Origin: Mercenaria mercenaria
Taxonomy: Eukaryota; Mollusca; Bivalvia; Venerida; Veneridae
DNA: 64,000 nt
Reading direction: 5' to 3'
NCBI RefSeq assembly: GCF_021730395.1
Contig: NC_069376.1
Location: forward strand, 13,673,001-13,737,000
This document shows positions 52,152 through 63,534 of this stretch, one piece after another. A model generated the notes under the pieces. That model searched no databases and was not told the DNA's origin. It saw nothing but the letters and a program-made list of their open reading frames with translations. Each line of letters begins with the position of its first letter. Position 1 is the stretch's first letter. The position numbers and the translations under genes are program-made.

Positions 52152-53267
52152 TCACGTGCTAGTATTTATCTTAATAAAGTTCTCTTTAAACTGTATCAAT
52201 TGAATTGCAACTTCCTGTGCAAAAATGTCCTTAATCAACAGCATTGTCGCATCCCAGTGCGTACCAGTTAGAGGATCGAGGTACACATGCGCATCCACGT
52301 GATTTTTGAAGTCCCGCCAGGAATGACCATACGCTCTGTCCACTCTATCGCTACCAGTTTGTCGACGAACTTTTTTCTGCTTAATATCCGAATGGTGAAG
52401 TTGGATGGAAACTACTCTTTGGTCGAGATACCAATTTTCATTGTCACCTTTTTGAACGTCTTCTTCCGAAATGTTTCTACCATAGTGTACCTGTAGCCAG
52501 ATATTGAGGTACGAAGAAAATAACTCACTATTTTTTAATGGTTCCAAGTCCATAACTTTTATCCAATTGCGTGCGCTCATTCCGATTGACGTCATTGGTT
52601 GCATTAGTACAGACTGACCTTTCCAGCTAAAAGTCCCACAACAATCCGCATTTAAAATGAAAATCTCACTCCCGTTCACCATGTCGTAAAATTCACCCTT
52701 TAACGGCACAATATCAATATCTGACGTCATTACAATCTCGTCAGGTTGTATCCAAGGGGCAACTAGAACAGCAAATGACCTTGACACCTGAGCATATGAA
52801 ACAGGATTATGTGTGACTGGAATGGTGACAAAACGTGCAGTATTGTCAATATCCAGTGTCGTCTGCTTTACTAACTTAAGTAAGGTTGAATTATTCCAAT
52901 ATTCAATATCACCAGTGACAATAATTAAAGAATGCCAGCCAATCCGTTTCCAAGCAGCTATTGTTAATGGAAGACAGAAAATATAACCATTTGACATTTT
53001 AGGATTCACAGCTATAGAAATTACTATCCAACGTGACGCCTTCGCCGGACTGTGTGAAACTGACGAAACATTTCTTAACGCCGAAGATTGAAGTTCTCCA
53101 GCGATTTTGTCCGCACTAGTGAGCATGCGCGGCACGGGGAACCCACTTCCGCGACTTTCGCTAAAACGCAAGTAAATAATATCCACAATTAGAAGGAGTA
53201 TTAAAACAATAACACTCAGTTTTCTAACATTATCACAGCTAACCATCTTTCTACAAATGTGTAGCAT
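52152..53267 (-). CDS. Type II membrane glycosyltransferase-like protein, copy A
   Basis: 371 residues, single exon. A TAA directly precedes the ATG, so the start is M1 or M8. A short basic cytosolic N-terminus is followed by one membrane segment at about 17-33 (LSVIVLILLLIVDIIYL), a stem, then a globular lumenal domain from about W80. Key features: DID at 183-185 within MTSDIDIVPL (a DXD motif that would bind metal and nucleotide sugar in GT-A enzymes), LNADCC at 205-210, TSIGMSARNW at 226-235 and WYLDQR at 279-284. Several N-x-S/T sites are present (NNSTLL, NVSSV). The topology fits a Golgi enzyme. I cannot name the family, donor or acceptor. Its paralogue of equal length lies 6 kb upstream on the same strand. 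Confidence 0.85.
   Translation of the reverse strand: MLHICRKMVSCDNVRKLSVIVLILLLIVDIIYLRFSESRGSGFPVPRMLTSADKIAGELQSSALRNVSSVSHSPAKASRWIVISIAVNPKMSNGYIFCLPLTIAAWKRIGWHSLIIVTGDIEYWNNSTLLKLVKQTTLDIDNTARFVTIPVTHNPVSYAQVSRSFAVLVAPWIQPDEIVMTSDIDIVPLKGEFYDMVNGSEIFILNADCCGTFSWKGQSVLMQPMTSIGMSARNWIKVMDLEPLKNSELFSSYLNIWLQVHYGRNISEEDVQKGDNENWYLDQRVVSIQLHHSDIKQKKVRRQTGSDRVDRAYGHSWRDFKNHVDAHVYLDPLTGTHWDATMLLIKDIFAQEVAIQLIQFKENFIKINTST
52681..52988 (-). other. Probable gene-conversion tract, copy A side
   Basis: 308 bp that match 59934-60241 with about nine differences by eye (roughly 97%). It covers the start of the lumenal domain through the DXD motif. Outside the tract the proteins are only about 50-60% identical. 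Confidence 0.75.
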
Positions 53268-54841
53268 TTAAATGTGTATTCACGCGTTTAATGTTATTTA
53301 CTTTTATACTATGTTAAACTTCATCTCGTCTGTTTCATGGCCGGTTTCTATCACTATTGAGGTGTTCATAATATAGTTCGTAAAAGTTGTTTTACCATTT
53401 GCAAATATTTGCTTTACAAGAAGTTGCAAAGCATTCAAACATATTATCAAAGACAGAGAGATGCTGACGAGAGAAGTTTTCGCCTTTAATATTAAAGGGT
53501 GACAGGTTACATTCTACCAATTCAATTCCTTATTTATTTCATATTAATAACAAAACATTCAGACCTCATTTTCAGCACTTTAGAGCATTTCAATGATATG
53601 AAAACCATAATGGTCATTTAGTATAACAAGTCTTCTTATCAAAAATAGAAAAATATTGACATGTTATGTTGTATATAAGAAAAATAATCTGTTCTGAGAA
53701 ACATCAACCTCTAAAAATGTCCCCATGAAAACAGCCGTTTAGCAATTACGCGTAGGTTGACATTTTTCGCAAAGAATAAAACTTATTACAGGAAATTCAC
53801 AATGAAAATGGTCTAGATCTTTTCTCAATACAATAAGCAATAAAAATAAGCCAAAAATTTTAACTGTCACCTCCTCATGTCACTCATTATACCAGATTTC
53901 ATCCATAGCATGGAATTACATTTTGGACTACTTCACATGTAACACTGAGTAGTCACTTCCGGTTTGGTGTAATCCGTCCATAAACAAGAAGTAACCCGTC
54001 ATTTGACCAGCAATTTCTTGAAGAATGAAAAGTGAACCATTTCAGAAGTTTTCATTATAAATAGAAGTTTTATAGAATCTATAGTGTAGTTCGGATACAT
54101 TAGGTTGGGGTTCATGGCCACGAAAAGGGGCGTTTAAATGAAAAAAAAATCAATCAAGTTGTTTGTATATCCACACCTATCAAACTGATTTCCAAGGTCA
54201 ATGACCGCTCTGTAGATGATAAGTCAAGGTCGCAATGATGACTAAAATGATGCCCAGTTAAAGCTTTGAAACATTTGTTTTTTCAGCTGTAACAATGACT
54301 AACTACAAAACCAGGGGACGTAAATTCGAGCCTTTCTCCTCCAAATATAATTATTCAAGTTTAGTTGAGAGTCCCGTGTATCGGTCTTTGACACGTTGCA
54401 CGATAAAGAAGTTCCTGCAATTGGAGCATCTTCTGTTTCTTGCACTATCCTGCAACTAATTTATAAACAGTCTTCAGGGAGAACCGCCCATATTCAGGGA
54501 GAACCGCCCATATGGGTTACCGGTGGCCACTATAAATAAGCTTACAATAAAAAAAACTTTCAAAAATACGAACTTGCAAACATAATACAAAACACTTCCT
54601 GTGAATGAATCATAGTGCTTGTGTAGACAACAGATCCAATACCAGAAGGTTTAAGTTAAAAAAAAAAAAGAGAAGAAAATAAACAACAACACTGTACTGG
54701 GGGAAACATAAAAATTTCCGCCGTCAAAGGCCATACAAATCCTTGCTGTTTTTGTCAGTTTGTCATGAGTCTATGGCAAGAAAATGGTTTTGAATAGCGG
54801 GGACAAGCTTGTGAGTTCAGACATAAGCTCTGCAAAACGTT
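53268..54841. other. No gene seen
   Basis: AT-rich spacer. A 19-bp direct duplication, TTCAGGGAGAACCGCCCATA, occurs twice at about 54475-54512. Confidence 0.5.
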
Positions 54842-55790
54842 CAAGCAGCATGCCTCCAGATCGTTCGACAACAAATTTTTTTTTTAGATATCTTGAAATA
54901 AATGCTATATTTCTTAAGAAGGCTTTAAAACTTAAATACTGGCAAACTTTATGTTACGGAAACACATGAGAATTTGCTGTTTTTGCTGTTTTTACTACTT
55001 TTTACGATGAAAATCGAAAAGCGTTTGTCACGCTTTTACTCCAAGTAAACTGTCTCGATATAAATATCTATATTTCGCAACTGTCTCGATAATAAATATC
55101 TATATTTCGCAACTGTCTATTATTCCATATTTCCAACTTATAGCATATTTAGTTCGACACAAAAATGTTGATTAATATTATTTCGCACGGTCTCGGTTCG
55201 ATTCTGAACGCGGTTTCTTGTTTTCTTATTTCGCAACTTTTAAATAATATCTTTTAGGATAAAAAAATCATATTTGAATGTTCATCATTAATCAATTTCC
55301 AATGTTGAAAGAGAACTATTTTGCAACTGGGCATCGCTTTAAATTATTAGTATTCGCCAGAACTGATCGATTATCAAGTCTAAGTTTGAACTGCTTATAA
55401 AATTTATATTTCCACTGTTGTTTAAAAAAACTATATTGAAACTTTCGATCAAAGCATCTATTTTCGCAAGATGTCTGATAATTGATCTATATTTCGAAAA
55501 CTGTCTCGATTATAAATATCTATATTTCGCAACTGTCTTGATAATAAATATCTATATTTCGCAATCATTAATCCCTATTTCAGCTATAGCGCTATTGGTT
55601 ACGACGACGGAATGTGTTTATTGCCGCGGCGGTCCGGGGTTCGATTCCCGACGCGGTTATCTTTTTTTCTTGATTTGGAACTTTTAAAATATTTTAGGAA
55701 AAAAAATCATATTGTAATGTTCATAATTAGATCAAATTTCAATTTGAAAGAGAGACTATTTTAAGCCAAATCTGGAGGCATGCTGCTTTA
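54842..55790 (+). mobile_element. Expanded TIR element with tRNA-like core
   Basis: TIRs AAGCAGCATGCCTCCAGAT at about 54844 and its exact complement ending about 55788. The interior aligns with the element at 2022-2468 (for example CTTAAGAAGGCTTTAAAACT and ATAGCGCTATTGGTTACGAC). The tRNA-like part has GGTTCGATTCCC near 55636; a second, broken one with GGTTCGATTCTGAACGCGG lies near 55190. Internal repeats of AACTGTCTCGATAATAAATA have roughly doubled its length. Confidence 0.75.
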
Positions 55791-56224
55791 AATGTTGTGA
55801 GTACACGAACCCAGGAACTATCGAGTTTCAAGGTCAAAGTTGAACTGACTTACAGGAATTGTTTTCTGGTTAAAAAAACTGGAAAAGCTTTGACCCACAA
55901 GCACTATGTTTCGAAAGATGGTCCAGAATGATGATCTGACTTACCTGTAGCCATTAGATGACCGGGCTGAATTTTGGGTCCAAAGTGCATCTGACCTAGA
56001 AAGGTATTTGTGTGAGTAGCAAGAAAATACGTGGGCATGTAAAAGATACAGAGTACAAAGCGGTTGGCATTAGCGCCGCTTTAACAGGTGGAAATTACTG
56101 TAGAATAGAAGATGCTACCGGTAGTAGCACTCCTTTTTTGAGCGCGAAAAAGATATAGACGTCAGCGCCCGCTCAAATGAAACGTAAATTTTAAATAAGA
56201 AAATAGTGCAATGTTATCATAGAG
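55791..56224. other. No gene seen
   Basis: Spacer between the TIR element and the satellite. Confidence 0.4.
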
Positions 56225-58485
56225 AAATAAAATGATGTCATACACGTTACGGCTGAACTATACACATTATGGCTGAGTTACACACGTCACGGCTGTCAAG
56301 GTTAAGCTATACACGCCACGGCTTAGCTCTACACGTTAAGGCTGAGCTCTACACGTCAGGGCTTAGCTCTACACGTTACGGCTGCCCTATACATTTACGG
56401 TGGAGCTATACACATCACGACTGACATTTACACGTTACCGTTGAGCTATACACGTTACGGCTGAGCTATACAAGTCACGGCTGAGCTATACATTTAGGGC
56501 TGAGCTATACACGTTACGGCTGAACTAAACAAGTTACCGCTGTGCTATATACGTTACGGCTGAGCTATACACGTTACGGCTGTGCTATACACGTAACGGC
56601 TGAGCTATAAACTTCACGGCTGAGCTATTCATTTACGACAGAACTATACACGTTACGGCTGAGCTATACACGTTACGGCTGTGCTAAACACGTTACAGCT
56701 GAACTATACACGTTACGATTGAGCTATACACGTTACGGCTGAACTATACACGTTACGGCTGAGTTATACACGTTACGACTGAGCTATACAAGGTACGGCT
56801 CAGCTATACACGTTACGGCTGAGTTATACATGTTACGGCTGAACTATACAAATTACGGCTGAGCTATACACGTTAAGACTGAGCTATGCACGTTACCGCT
56901 CAGCTATATACGTTACGGCTGTGCTATATACGTTACGGCTGAGCTATTCATGTTATGGCTGAGCTATACATTTATGGCTGAGCTGCTGAGCTATACACGT
57001 TATGGTTGAGCTATAGACGTTACTGCTGAGCTATATACGTTACGGCTGCGTTATACGCGTTACGGCTGAGCTATACGCGTTATGTCTCAGCTATACATGT
57101 TACGGCTGAGCTATATATGTTACGGCTGAGCTATACATTTATGGCTGAGCTATACACGTTACGGTTGAGCTACACACGTTACGGCTGAGCTATACACGTT
57201 ACGACTGAGCTATATGCGTTACGGCAGAGCTATACACGTAATGAGCTATACACGTTACGACTGGGCTATATGCGGTACGGCAGAGCTATACACGTAATGA
57301 GCTATACGTGTTACGGCTGAGCTATACACGTTAGGGCTGAGCTATATATGTTACGGCTGAGCTATACATGTTACGGCTGAGCTATACATTTATGGCTGAG
57401 CTATACACGTTACGACTGAGCTATACACGTTACCGCTGTGCTATAAACATTACGGCTGAGCTATACACGTTACGACTGAGCTATACACGTTACGACTGAG
57501 CTATACACGTTACGGCTGAGCTATACACGTTACGGCTGAGCTATACACGTTACGGCTGAGCTATACACGTTACGGCTGAGCTATACACGTTACGGCTGAG
57601 CTATACACGTTACGGCTGAGCTATACACGTTACGGTTGTGCTATACACGTTACGACTGAGCTATACACGTTACGACTGAGCTATACACGTTACGGCTGAG
57701 CTATACACGTTACGACTGAGCTATACACGTTGCGGCTGAGCTATACACGTTGCGGCTGAGCTATACATGTTACAGCAGTGCTATACACGTTACCGCTGTG
57801 CTATACACGTTATGGCTGAGCTATACACGTTACCGCTGTGCTATACACGTTACCGCTGTGCTATACACGTTACGGCTGAGCTATACACGTTACCGCTGTG
57901 CTATACACGTTACCGCTGTGCTATACACGTTACCGCTGTGCTATACACGTTACGGCTGAGCTATACACGTTACCGCTGTGCTATACACGTTACGGCTGAG
58001 CTATACACGTTACCGCTGTGCTATACACGTTACGGCTGAGCTATACACGTTACCGCTGTGCTATACACGTTACGGCTGAGCTATACACGTTACCGCTGTG
58101 CTATACACGTTACCGCTGTGCTATACACGTTACGACTGAGCTATACACGTTACCGCTGTGCTATACACGTTACGGCTGAGCTATACACGTTACCGCTGTG
58201 CTATACACGTTACCGCTGTGCTATACACGTTACGTCTGAGCTATACACGTACCGCTGTGCTATACACGTTACGACTGAGCTATACACGTTACCGCTGTGC
58301 TATACACGTTACGACTGAGCTATACACGTTACCGCTGTGCTATACACGTTACCGCTGTGCTATACACGTTACGACTGAGCTATACACGTTACCGCTGTGC
58401 TATACACGTTACGGCTGAGCTATACACGTTACGACTGAGCTATACACGTTACGACTGAGCTATACACGTTACCGCTTAGCTATTA
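56225..58485. repeat. 20-bp satellite, about 110 units
   Basis: Units of CTGAGCTATACACGTTACGG. The left third is worn and the right part homogeneous. From about 57780 the variants ACCGCTGTGC and ACGGCTGAGC tend to alternate, giving a 40-bp higher-order period. Three plus frames can all be open because 20 is not divisible by 3; these are not genes. Confidence 0.97.
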
Positions 58486-59404
58486 TTCAGGAGAAGTTCA
58501 TTTGTACTTAAAACAAAAACTTTTGTATTCATTCATTTGTCAGAGAATTATCTAAACTTCTATTCTGAAATAGAGTTATAGCTGATATTTGATCCGTCAG
58601 ACCTAGTTTGAAATAATCTTACATTTGAACTCTTGAGTAGCCACGAGGAACATGAGCATTGTTTGAAGTACAGATTTTCATTACATTTGGTCATGTTTCT
58701 GTGCCATTTATAATTTGGTCGTGTATCGGTGTATAACATGACACTTCGATTCGATAAATCCATAGAATTCATTCAACCTAATTATACTAAACCAAAATTT
58801 TATTCTAACCTTTTCTGTAGGTCTGAGGGCTCTTGAATTTTAAAATAATTTTAATAATCTTCAAAAATGAAATTTCGATGCAAAGCTATGATTGAAGTAA
58901 TAAGATAAACATGTAATCATAATAAATCATTAATGTATCAAGTAAGTAATCAGGTTAGTTTTTTTACCAATGCGAAATGTACTGATTGTCTATTTTCAGA
59001 ACAAGATATGATCAGAGTACAGTTTGATTGGATTTGGAAGTATTTTGTTGTAACAGAAATAGAACGATAAAAAGCCACATAACTCGTATTCTTCCTTCTT
59101 ATAATTGGTAACAAGTACCACATAAAAACAGCACAAGAGTTTGACATGCTGATCATTTTAGTGTTTCCTCTGTGGGGAGTTTGACATGCGTCATATTTTA
59201 TATCAGTGTTATATTTCATTACTGTTTCTGCAATAGCTTCTCACAAAAGAACTGGAATGAATTATCTTTAAATTAACGATATGTCTACATAATCGCTTGA
59301 ATCAGACTTTATCAAGACGTATGCACGATGCAGTCACCTTGGTGTCATACAGGAAACTGTTAAACATTTCACTCTCTGTAGGAAATCATTTTTCACTATA
59401 ATAT
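58486..59404. other. No gene seen
   Basis: AT-rich spacer. May hold the 3' UTR of the minus-strand gene at 59405. Confidence 0.5.
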
Positions 59405-60520
59405 TCACCTCTGGATATTGACATCGACAAACTTCTCTTTATAAATTTTTAATTTATTTACAATGTCTTCTGTAAAAATAGCGTTTATAAGCAGAAATGT
59501 TTTGTCCCACTGTGAACCTTGGAAAGAATCTAGGAACAGATGAGCATCCACACGCTTCTTGAAATCGCTCCAGGTACCAGACGACACTCGATCAACTCTG
59601 TCCTGTGTCGTTAATCGAAGAATTTTATTTTTCTTGATGTCGGAAAAATGGAGTTGAATTGAGACAATCCTTTGATCAAGGTACCAATCCTCGTTCTCGC
59701 CTTTTTTGACATCTTCATTCGGAATGCTTCTACCGTAATGTGTCGCTAACCAGGAATTAATATAAAGCGGAACGGTTTCATTTACATGTATTGGTTTAAG
59801 GTCCATAACTTTCATCCAGTTGCGTGCGCTCATACCGATTGATGTCATTGGTTGCATTTTAACATCTTGATCTCGCCAAGGAAACGAATTACAACAGTCT
59901 GCATTTAAAATGAAAATGTCATTTCCGCGAACTATGTCGTAAAATTCACCCTTTAACGGCACAATATCAATATCTGACGTCATAACAATGTCGTCAAGTT
60001 GTATCCAAGGGGCAACTAGAACAGCAAATGACCTTGACACCTGAGCATACGAAACAGGATTATGTGTGACTGGTATCGTGACAAAACGTGCAGAATTGTC
60101 AATATCCAGTGTCGTCTGCTTTACTAACTTAAGTAAAGTTGAACTATTCCAATATTCAATATCACCAGTGACAATAATTAAAGAATGCCAGCCAATCCGT
60201 TTCCAAGCAGCTATTGTTAATGGAAGACAGAAAATATAACCTTTTGGCATTTTACGGGTCACGGCTATAGAAATAACTATCCAACGTGATTCTGACTGTC
60301 CTGTAACGTTTCCTCTCCATGTTGACAGTCTGTTTGGCCAGTTCTTGTTTAACTGATAGTAAGTATCGCCATTATTAGTGACGTCAATTCCAGAGTCACT
60401 ATTGGCGTAATAACGCGTCACTACAAACACTGTCACAAATAGTACAATAATCACACTAAATATTCTTTTTAATCTATTGAGAGACGCCATACTTATTTCA
60501 CGAATACCGTTCCTTGTCAT
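59405..60520 (-). CDS. Type II membrane glycosyltransferase-like protein, copy B
   Basis: 371 residues, single exon, with an in-frame TGA 15 bases upstream of the ATG (M11, MASLNRLKR, is an alternative start). Basic N-terminus, membrane segment at about 20-36 (IFSVIIVLFVTVFVVTRYY), a short stem, then the same lumenal domain as copy A. W80, DID at 183-185, LNADCC, TSIGMSARNW and WYLDQR are all conserved at matching positions. The N-terminal 79 residues are unrelated to copy A in sequence but equal in length. It is a tandem paralogue with intact frame, so both copies look functional. The sugar donor and acceptor are unknown. DXD plus type II topology suggests a Golgi glycosyltransferase (inference). 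Confidence 0.85.
   Translation of the reverse strand: MTRNGIREISMASLNRLKRIFSVIIVLFVTVFVVTRYYANSDSGIDVTNNGDTYYQLNKNWPNRLSTWRGNVTGQSESRWIVISIAVTRKMPKGYIFCLPLTIAAWKRIGWHSLIIVTGDIEYWNSSTLLKLVKQTTLDIDNSARFVTIPVTHNPVSYAQVSRSFAVLVAPWIQLDDIVMTSDIDIVPLKGEFYDIVRGNDIFILNADCCNSFPWRDQDVKMQPMTSIGMSARNWMKVMDLKPIHVNETVPLYINSWLATHYGRSIPNEDVKKGENEDWYLDQRIVSIQLHFSDIKKNKILRLTTQDRVDRVSSGTWSDFKKRVDAHLFLDSFQGSQWDKTFLLINAIFTEDIVNKLKIYKEKFVDVNIQR
59934..60241 (-). other. Probable gene-conversion tract, copy B side
   Basis: Partner of 52681-52988. Edges are abrupt on both sides. Confidence 0.75.
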
Positions 60521-61040
60521 GCTATATACTGATCATACAGATAAATGCATGTTTAATTTCCATTGATATCAAAATTATTGTAATGTACAAAACTTAAGCT
60601 CATATGCACTCAAGCTTCAAGTATTAAGGAAAAAATATTTTCAAATGAACATCAAGTTTAACTTATTGTACATGTTTATTATGACTACTCCAACCGGTAG
60701 TGTATCCTTAAGATCTTGTATTGTCAAGGACCGCTAGTTCAATATAGTTAACTTCTTTATGTTCTCTTTCAAGGTCGTTTGTGTCTTTGTTAAACTAACT
60801 TGTATACACACGTAAATGATCACATGCAGCGCACTTAAAATATATTGCAAATAATTTGTGTAGAAGTAACATGTTGCCCATACCTCAACAGCTGTTGCAA
60901 AATAATTATACAAAATTCATTCAAGTGTAATAATAAAGGGGTTAAATATCGCACGAGAAATGATGTTTAGTCAGGCTGAATGATTGTGTACTTGTATCTC
61001 GTCTAGTTAGCGAAAACCCGAAAAAAATATAACGAATACA
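60521..61040. other. Upstream flank of copy B, no gene seen
   Basis: AT-rich. The promoter of copy B should be here, but no clear element was recognised. Confidence 0.4.
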
Positions 61041-61210
61041 AAATGCTGGGGCGGATACAGGATTTGGTGTTTGGAGGGGTGTAAAATATTTGTAGTACAG
61101 CAATTAGGGGGATCCGGGGGCATGTCCCCCCGCCACTCCCACCCGACACACGGGAAATTGTGAAAACAATGGATCCGTCTATTCTGGACGTTCTGAGGTA
61201 CATTTTTTGT
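61041..61210 (-). repeat. Degraded transposon-like G/C-rich stretch
   Basis: GGGGCGGATACAGGATTTGG, then GGGGGATCCGGGGGCATGTC and CCCCCGCCACTCCC. Similar scraps occur near 2770-2840 and 31500-31540. Family not known to me. Confidence 0.4.
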
Positions 61211-61429
61211 ACTTTATTTTGTGTTGAAAAAGGACAGGTTTTGTGACAAAATCAACCCAGATAACATGCTAATTATAGTCCATGTGTCGTACTTATTCTT
61301 GCGTAAGTATCTCAAAATTTCATAACCCGATTTCTGAGGATTTTTATGGGGAGGGGTTACCAATGGCTATTTTAACATAGAAATGGTAAAGACCATTATA
61401 GATGTTCGTGCAAACTTTGTTGGATTTTA

Positions 61430-61640
61430 CTGTGCGAGCGTAGTGAGCGCGAAAAAATGCATTTTTTTTTCAACCAGAACAAAAGACAAATTACCTATGC
61501 GAGCGAAGCAAGCGAGAAAAAAACGCATATTTTATATTTTTCATCCAGACTAAAAGACAAATTACGTATGCGAGTGTAGCAAGCGAGAAAAATGCACATT
61601 TTGCACTTTTTTCAACCAGAACAAAAGACAAATTACCTCT
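61430..61640. repeat. ~65-bp repeat, 3 units
   Basis: Three units with TGCGAGCGAAGCAAGCGAGA and CCAGAACAAAAGACAAATTA. Confidence 0.85.
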
Positions 61641-62589
61641 GTTTCGGCGATAGTTTTTTTTATAATCATCACATATAATTATCATTTGATATGATATAAT
61701 GAAATTATGATAAGACATAAGGAAAGTATCATATCATATTGTGAAGATATTATAACACATCTTGACATAACGGCTGCAAATATTTACTGTATATTATAGC
61801 ATAAATAAATTCTTAAAAGATATAAAGAAAGTGTCAAAACATATTGATAGTATTGTCACACGACCTGACATAACCATAACATATAATGATTGAAAAAATA
61901 CGCAAATAGGGCAGCCCTGGCGTTCCATATACTCATTATCATATATTACATGTTCTTGTACCTAAACTCACCTTGTCACATTTTTAGAAGTTCATATACG
62001 AGTGTTAATCTTTCGATTGACCTTGTTCGAAAATCGAAAAGTTTGCAGCAAGGTCAAACTATGGCGATAACATACGTACTACGTAGTAACATAATACATA
62101 TAAACACACATTGTATTGAAGTAAACTCTGCCATTTTAAGACCTATTCACATATGCTTGGTTTTATTATATGACAGCAATGAATCATTACTTTATATCAA
62201 TGTGATTGTTCAACATTTGTATGTTGTGGAAACTCTATGACACTTGGCTGAATTTCCCATATGAATATATAAAAATCCTTCCCATATTAAAAATAAGTTG
62301 ACATAAAACTTGTTTATTTTACATGAAGCCGGCTTAATTGTAGACATTTTCTATGTTTAACCAGATTACTAGGTGATTCCCTTGAAAAAAAGAGTCAATT
62401 TACAGTAATTGCGTCCAGAGCTATAATCTCATATGATAAATCGTTTTTATCTTTAACAAAACTTGTTAAAAGTGACACCAAAATAACCTACACATGCAAC
62501 AAAAACTGAGTCACATATACACATATAAACTGGTTAGTGTATATAAACTGGTTAATAAGCTATTATATAGCCCATTATTCACGTGTTTC
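61641..62589. other. No gene seen
   Basis: AT-rich spacer with short open frames only. Confidence 0.5.
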
Positions 62590-62830
62590 AAATTGTGTGA
62601 CGCTTTGTCCGCTTGACATTTAGTGCACATGACAAGGCTCTATTCACGTGCTGCTCTGTGCAAGTGATGTTCTGTTCATGTGACGCTCTGTTCATGTAAC
62701 ACTGTTCTCATGATGCTGTGTGCACATGACGCTCTCTTCAAGTGTCGCTCTGTGCACGTGACACTGTGCAAGTGACGCTCTGTGCACGTGACACTTTGTT
62801 CGTGTTACGCTCTGTTCACATTGAAAGTTA
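62590..62830. repeat. Degenerate ~17-bp minisatellite
   Basis: About 13 imperfect units of the type GTGACGCTCTGTGCAC. Confidence 0.8.
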
Positions 62831-63336
62831 AAACCATCACAGATGTTGTTATTCACAGTATTGCCACAATCAAACTGAAATAATATACAATTGTAGCGTG
62901 TTAATGCTGCGAATCTGTGCAACTCCCTAAATAATTCTGTTCGACCTGTACCCTCTGTCTTGTTATTTAAAACTTATTTCTGCAGTACATTATTTTTTAG
63001 ATACTTTAATGTGCTGAGGATATCATATTTGTGAGTTGAGCATTTTTCATTAAATACCGAAGTTACTAGATTAAGTAAATTGATGTCAAGTAAGTAAACT
63101 GAGCAGTTTTCGGTTATATACCGATGATGCCAGATATATGAATTGATCATTCATTCTTCAGTCATTTACCAATAATACTGATTAATGATTATAGGTTGAT
63201 GACTTCTACATTCTTTCTCACTTACGGAAAATGTCAATTCAATGAACTGAGCGTTATTCACTCTTTTACATGCGGAGTGAAGAATAGTAAATAAGAAGTT
63301 TGGCCTTTAAGTGCGGCCAGTGTGTGTGTGCGTGTG
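62831..63336. other. No gene seen
   Basis: AT-rich spacer ending in a short GTGTGTGTGTGCGTGTGTG run at about 63318. Confidence 0.5.
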
Positions 63337-63534
63337 TGTTCGGGTTTAACGTCTTTTTCAACAATTTTTCAGTCATATAAACGACGGTGTCTACTTGTAG
63401 CAGTGAGCACAATGTCCAACTTAATAGTGCTGCCTCACTGGAATATCACGCCGTAGACACGTGGCATGATACCCCACCCAGTAACATTATACTGACACCG
63501 GGCTGACCAGTCCTAGCACTATCCCCTTAATGCT
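63337..63534 (-). repeat. SINE body (tRNA-derived family), truncated by an array
   Basis: Contains CGGGTTTAACGTCTTTTTCA, GTGCTGCCTCACTGGAATAT, CACGCCGTAGACACGTGGCA and GACACCGGGCTGACCAGTCC on the plus strand, a very common bivalve repeat body from memory. Its continuation (GCTGAGCGCCAAGCGAGGAAGC) matches the SINE body after the head at 24021. The head would lie right of the window. Confidence 0.65.

Noticed and set aside
57750-58418. Four overlapping repetitive open frames (YTLPLCYTRYRCAIHV type)
   Set aside because: They are products of a stop-free 20-bp satellite read in several frames; no unique sequence or gene signals.
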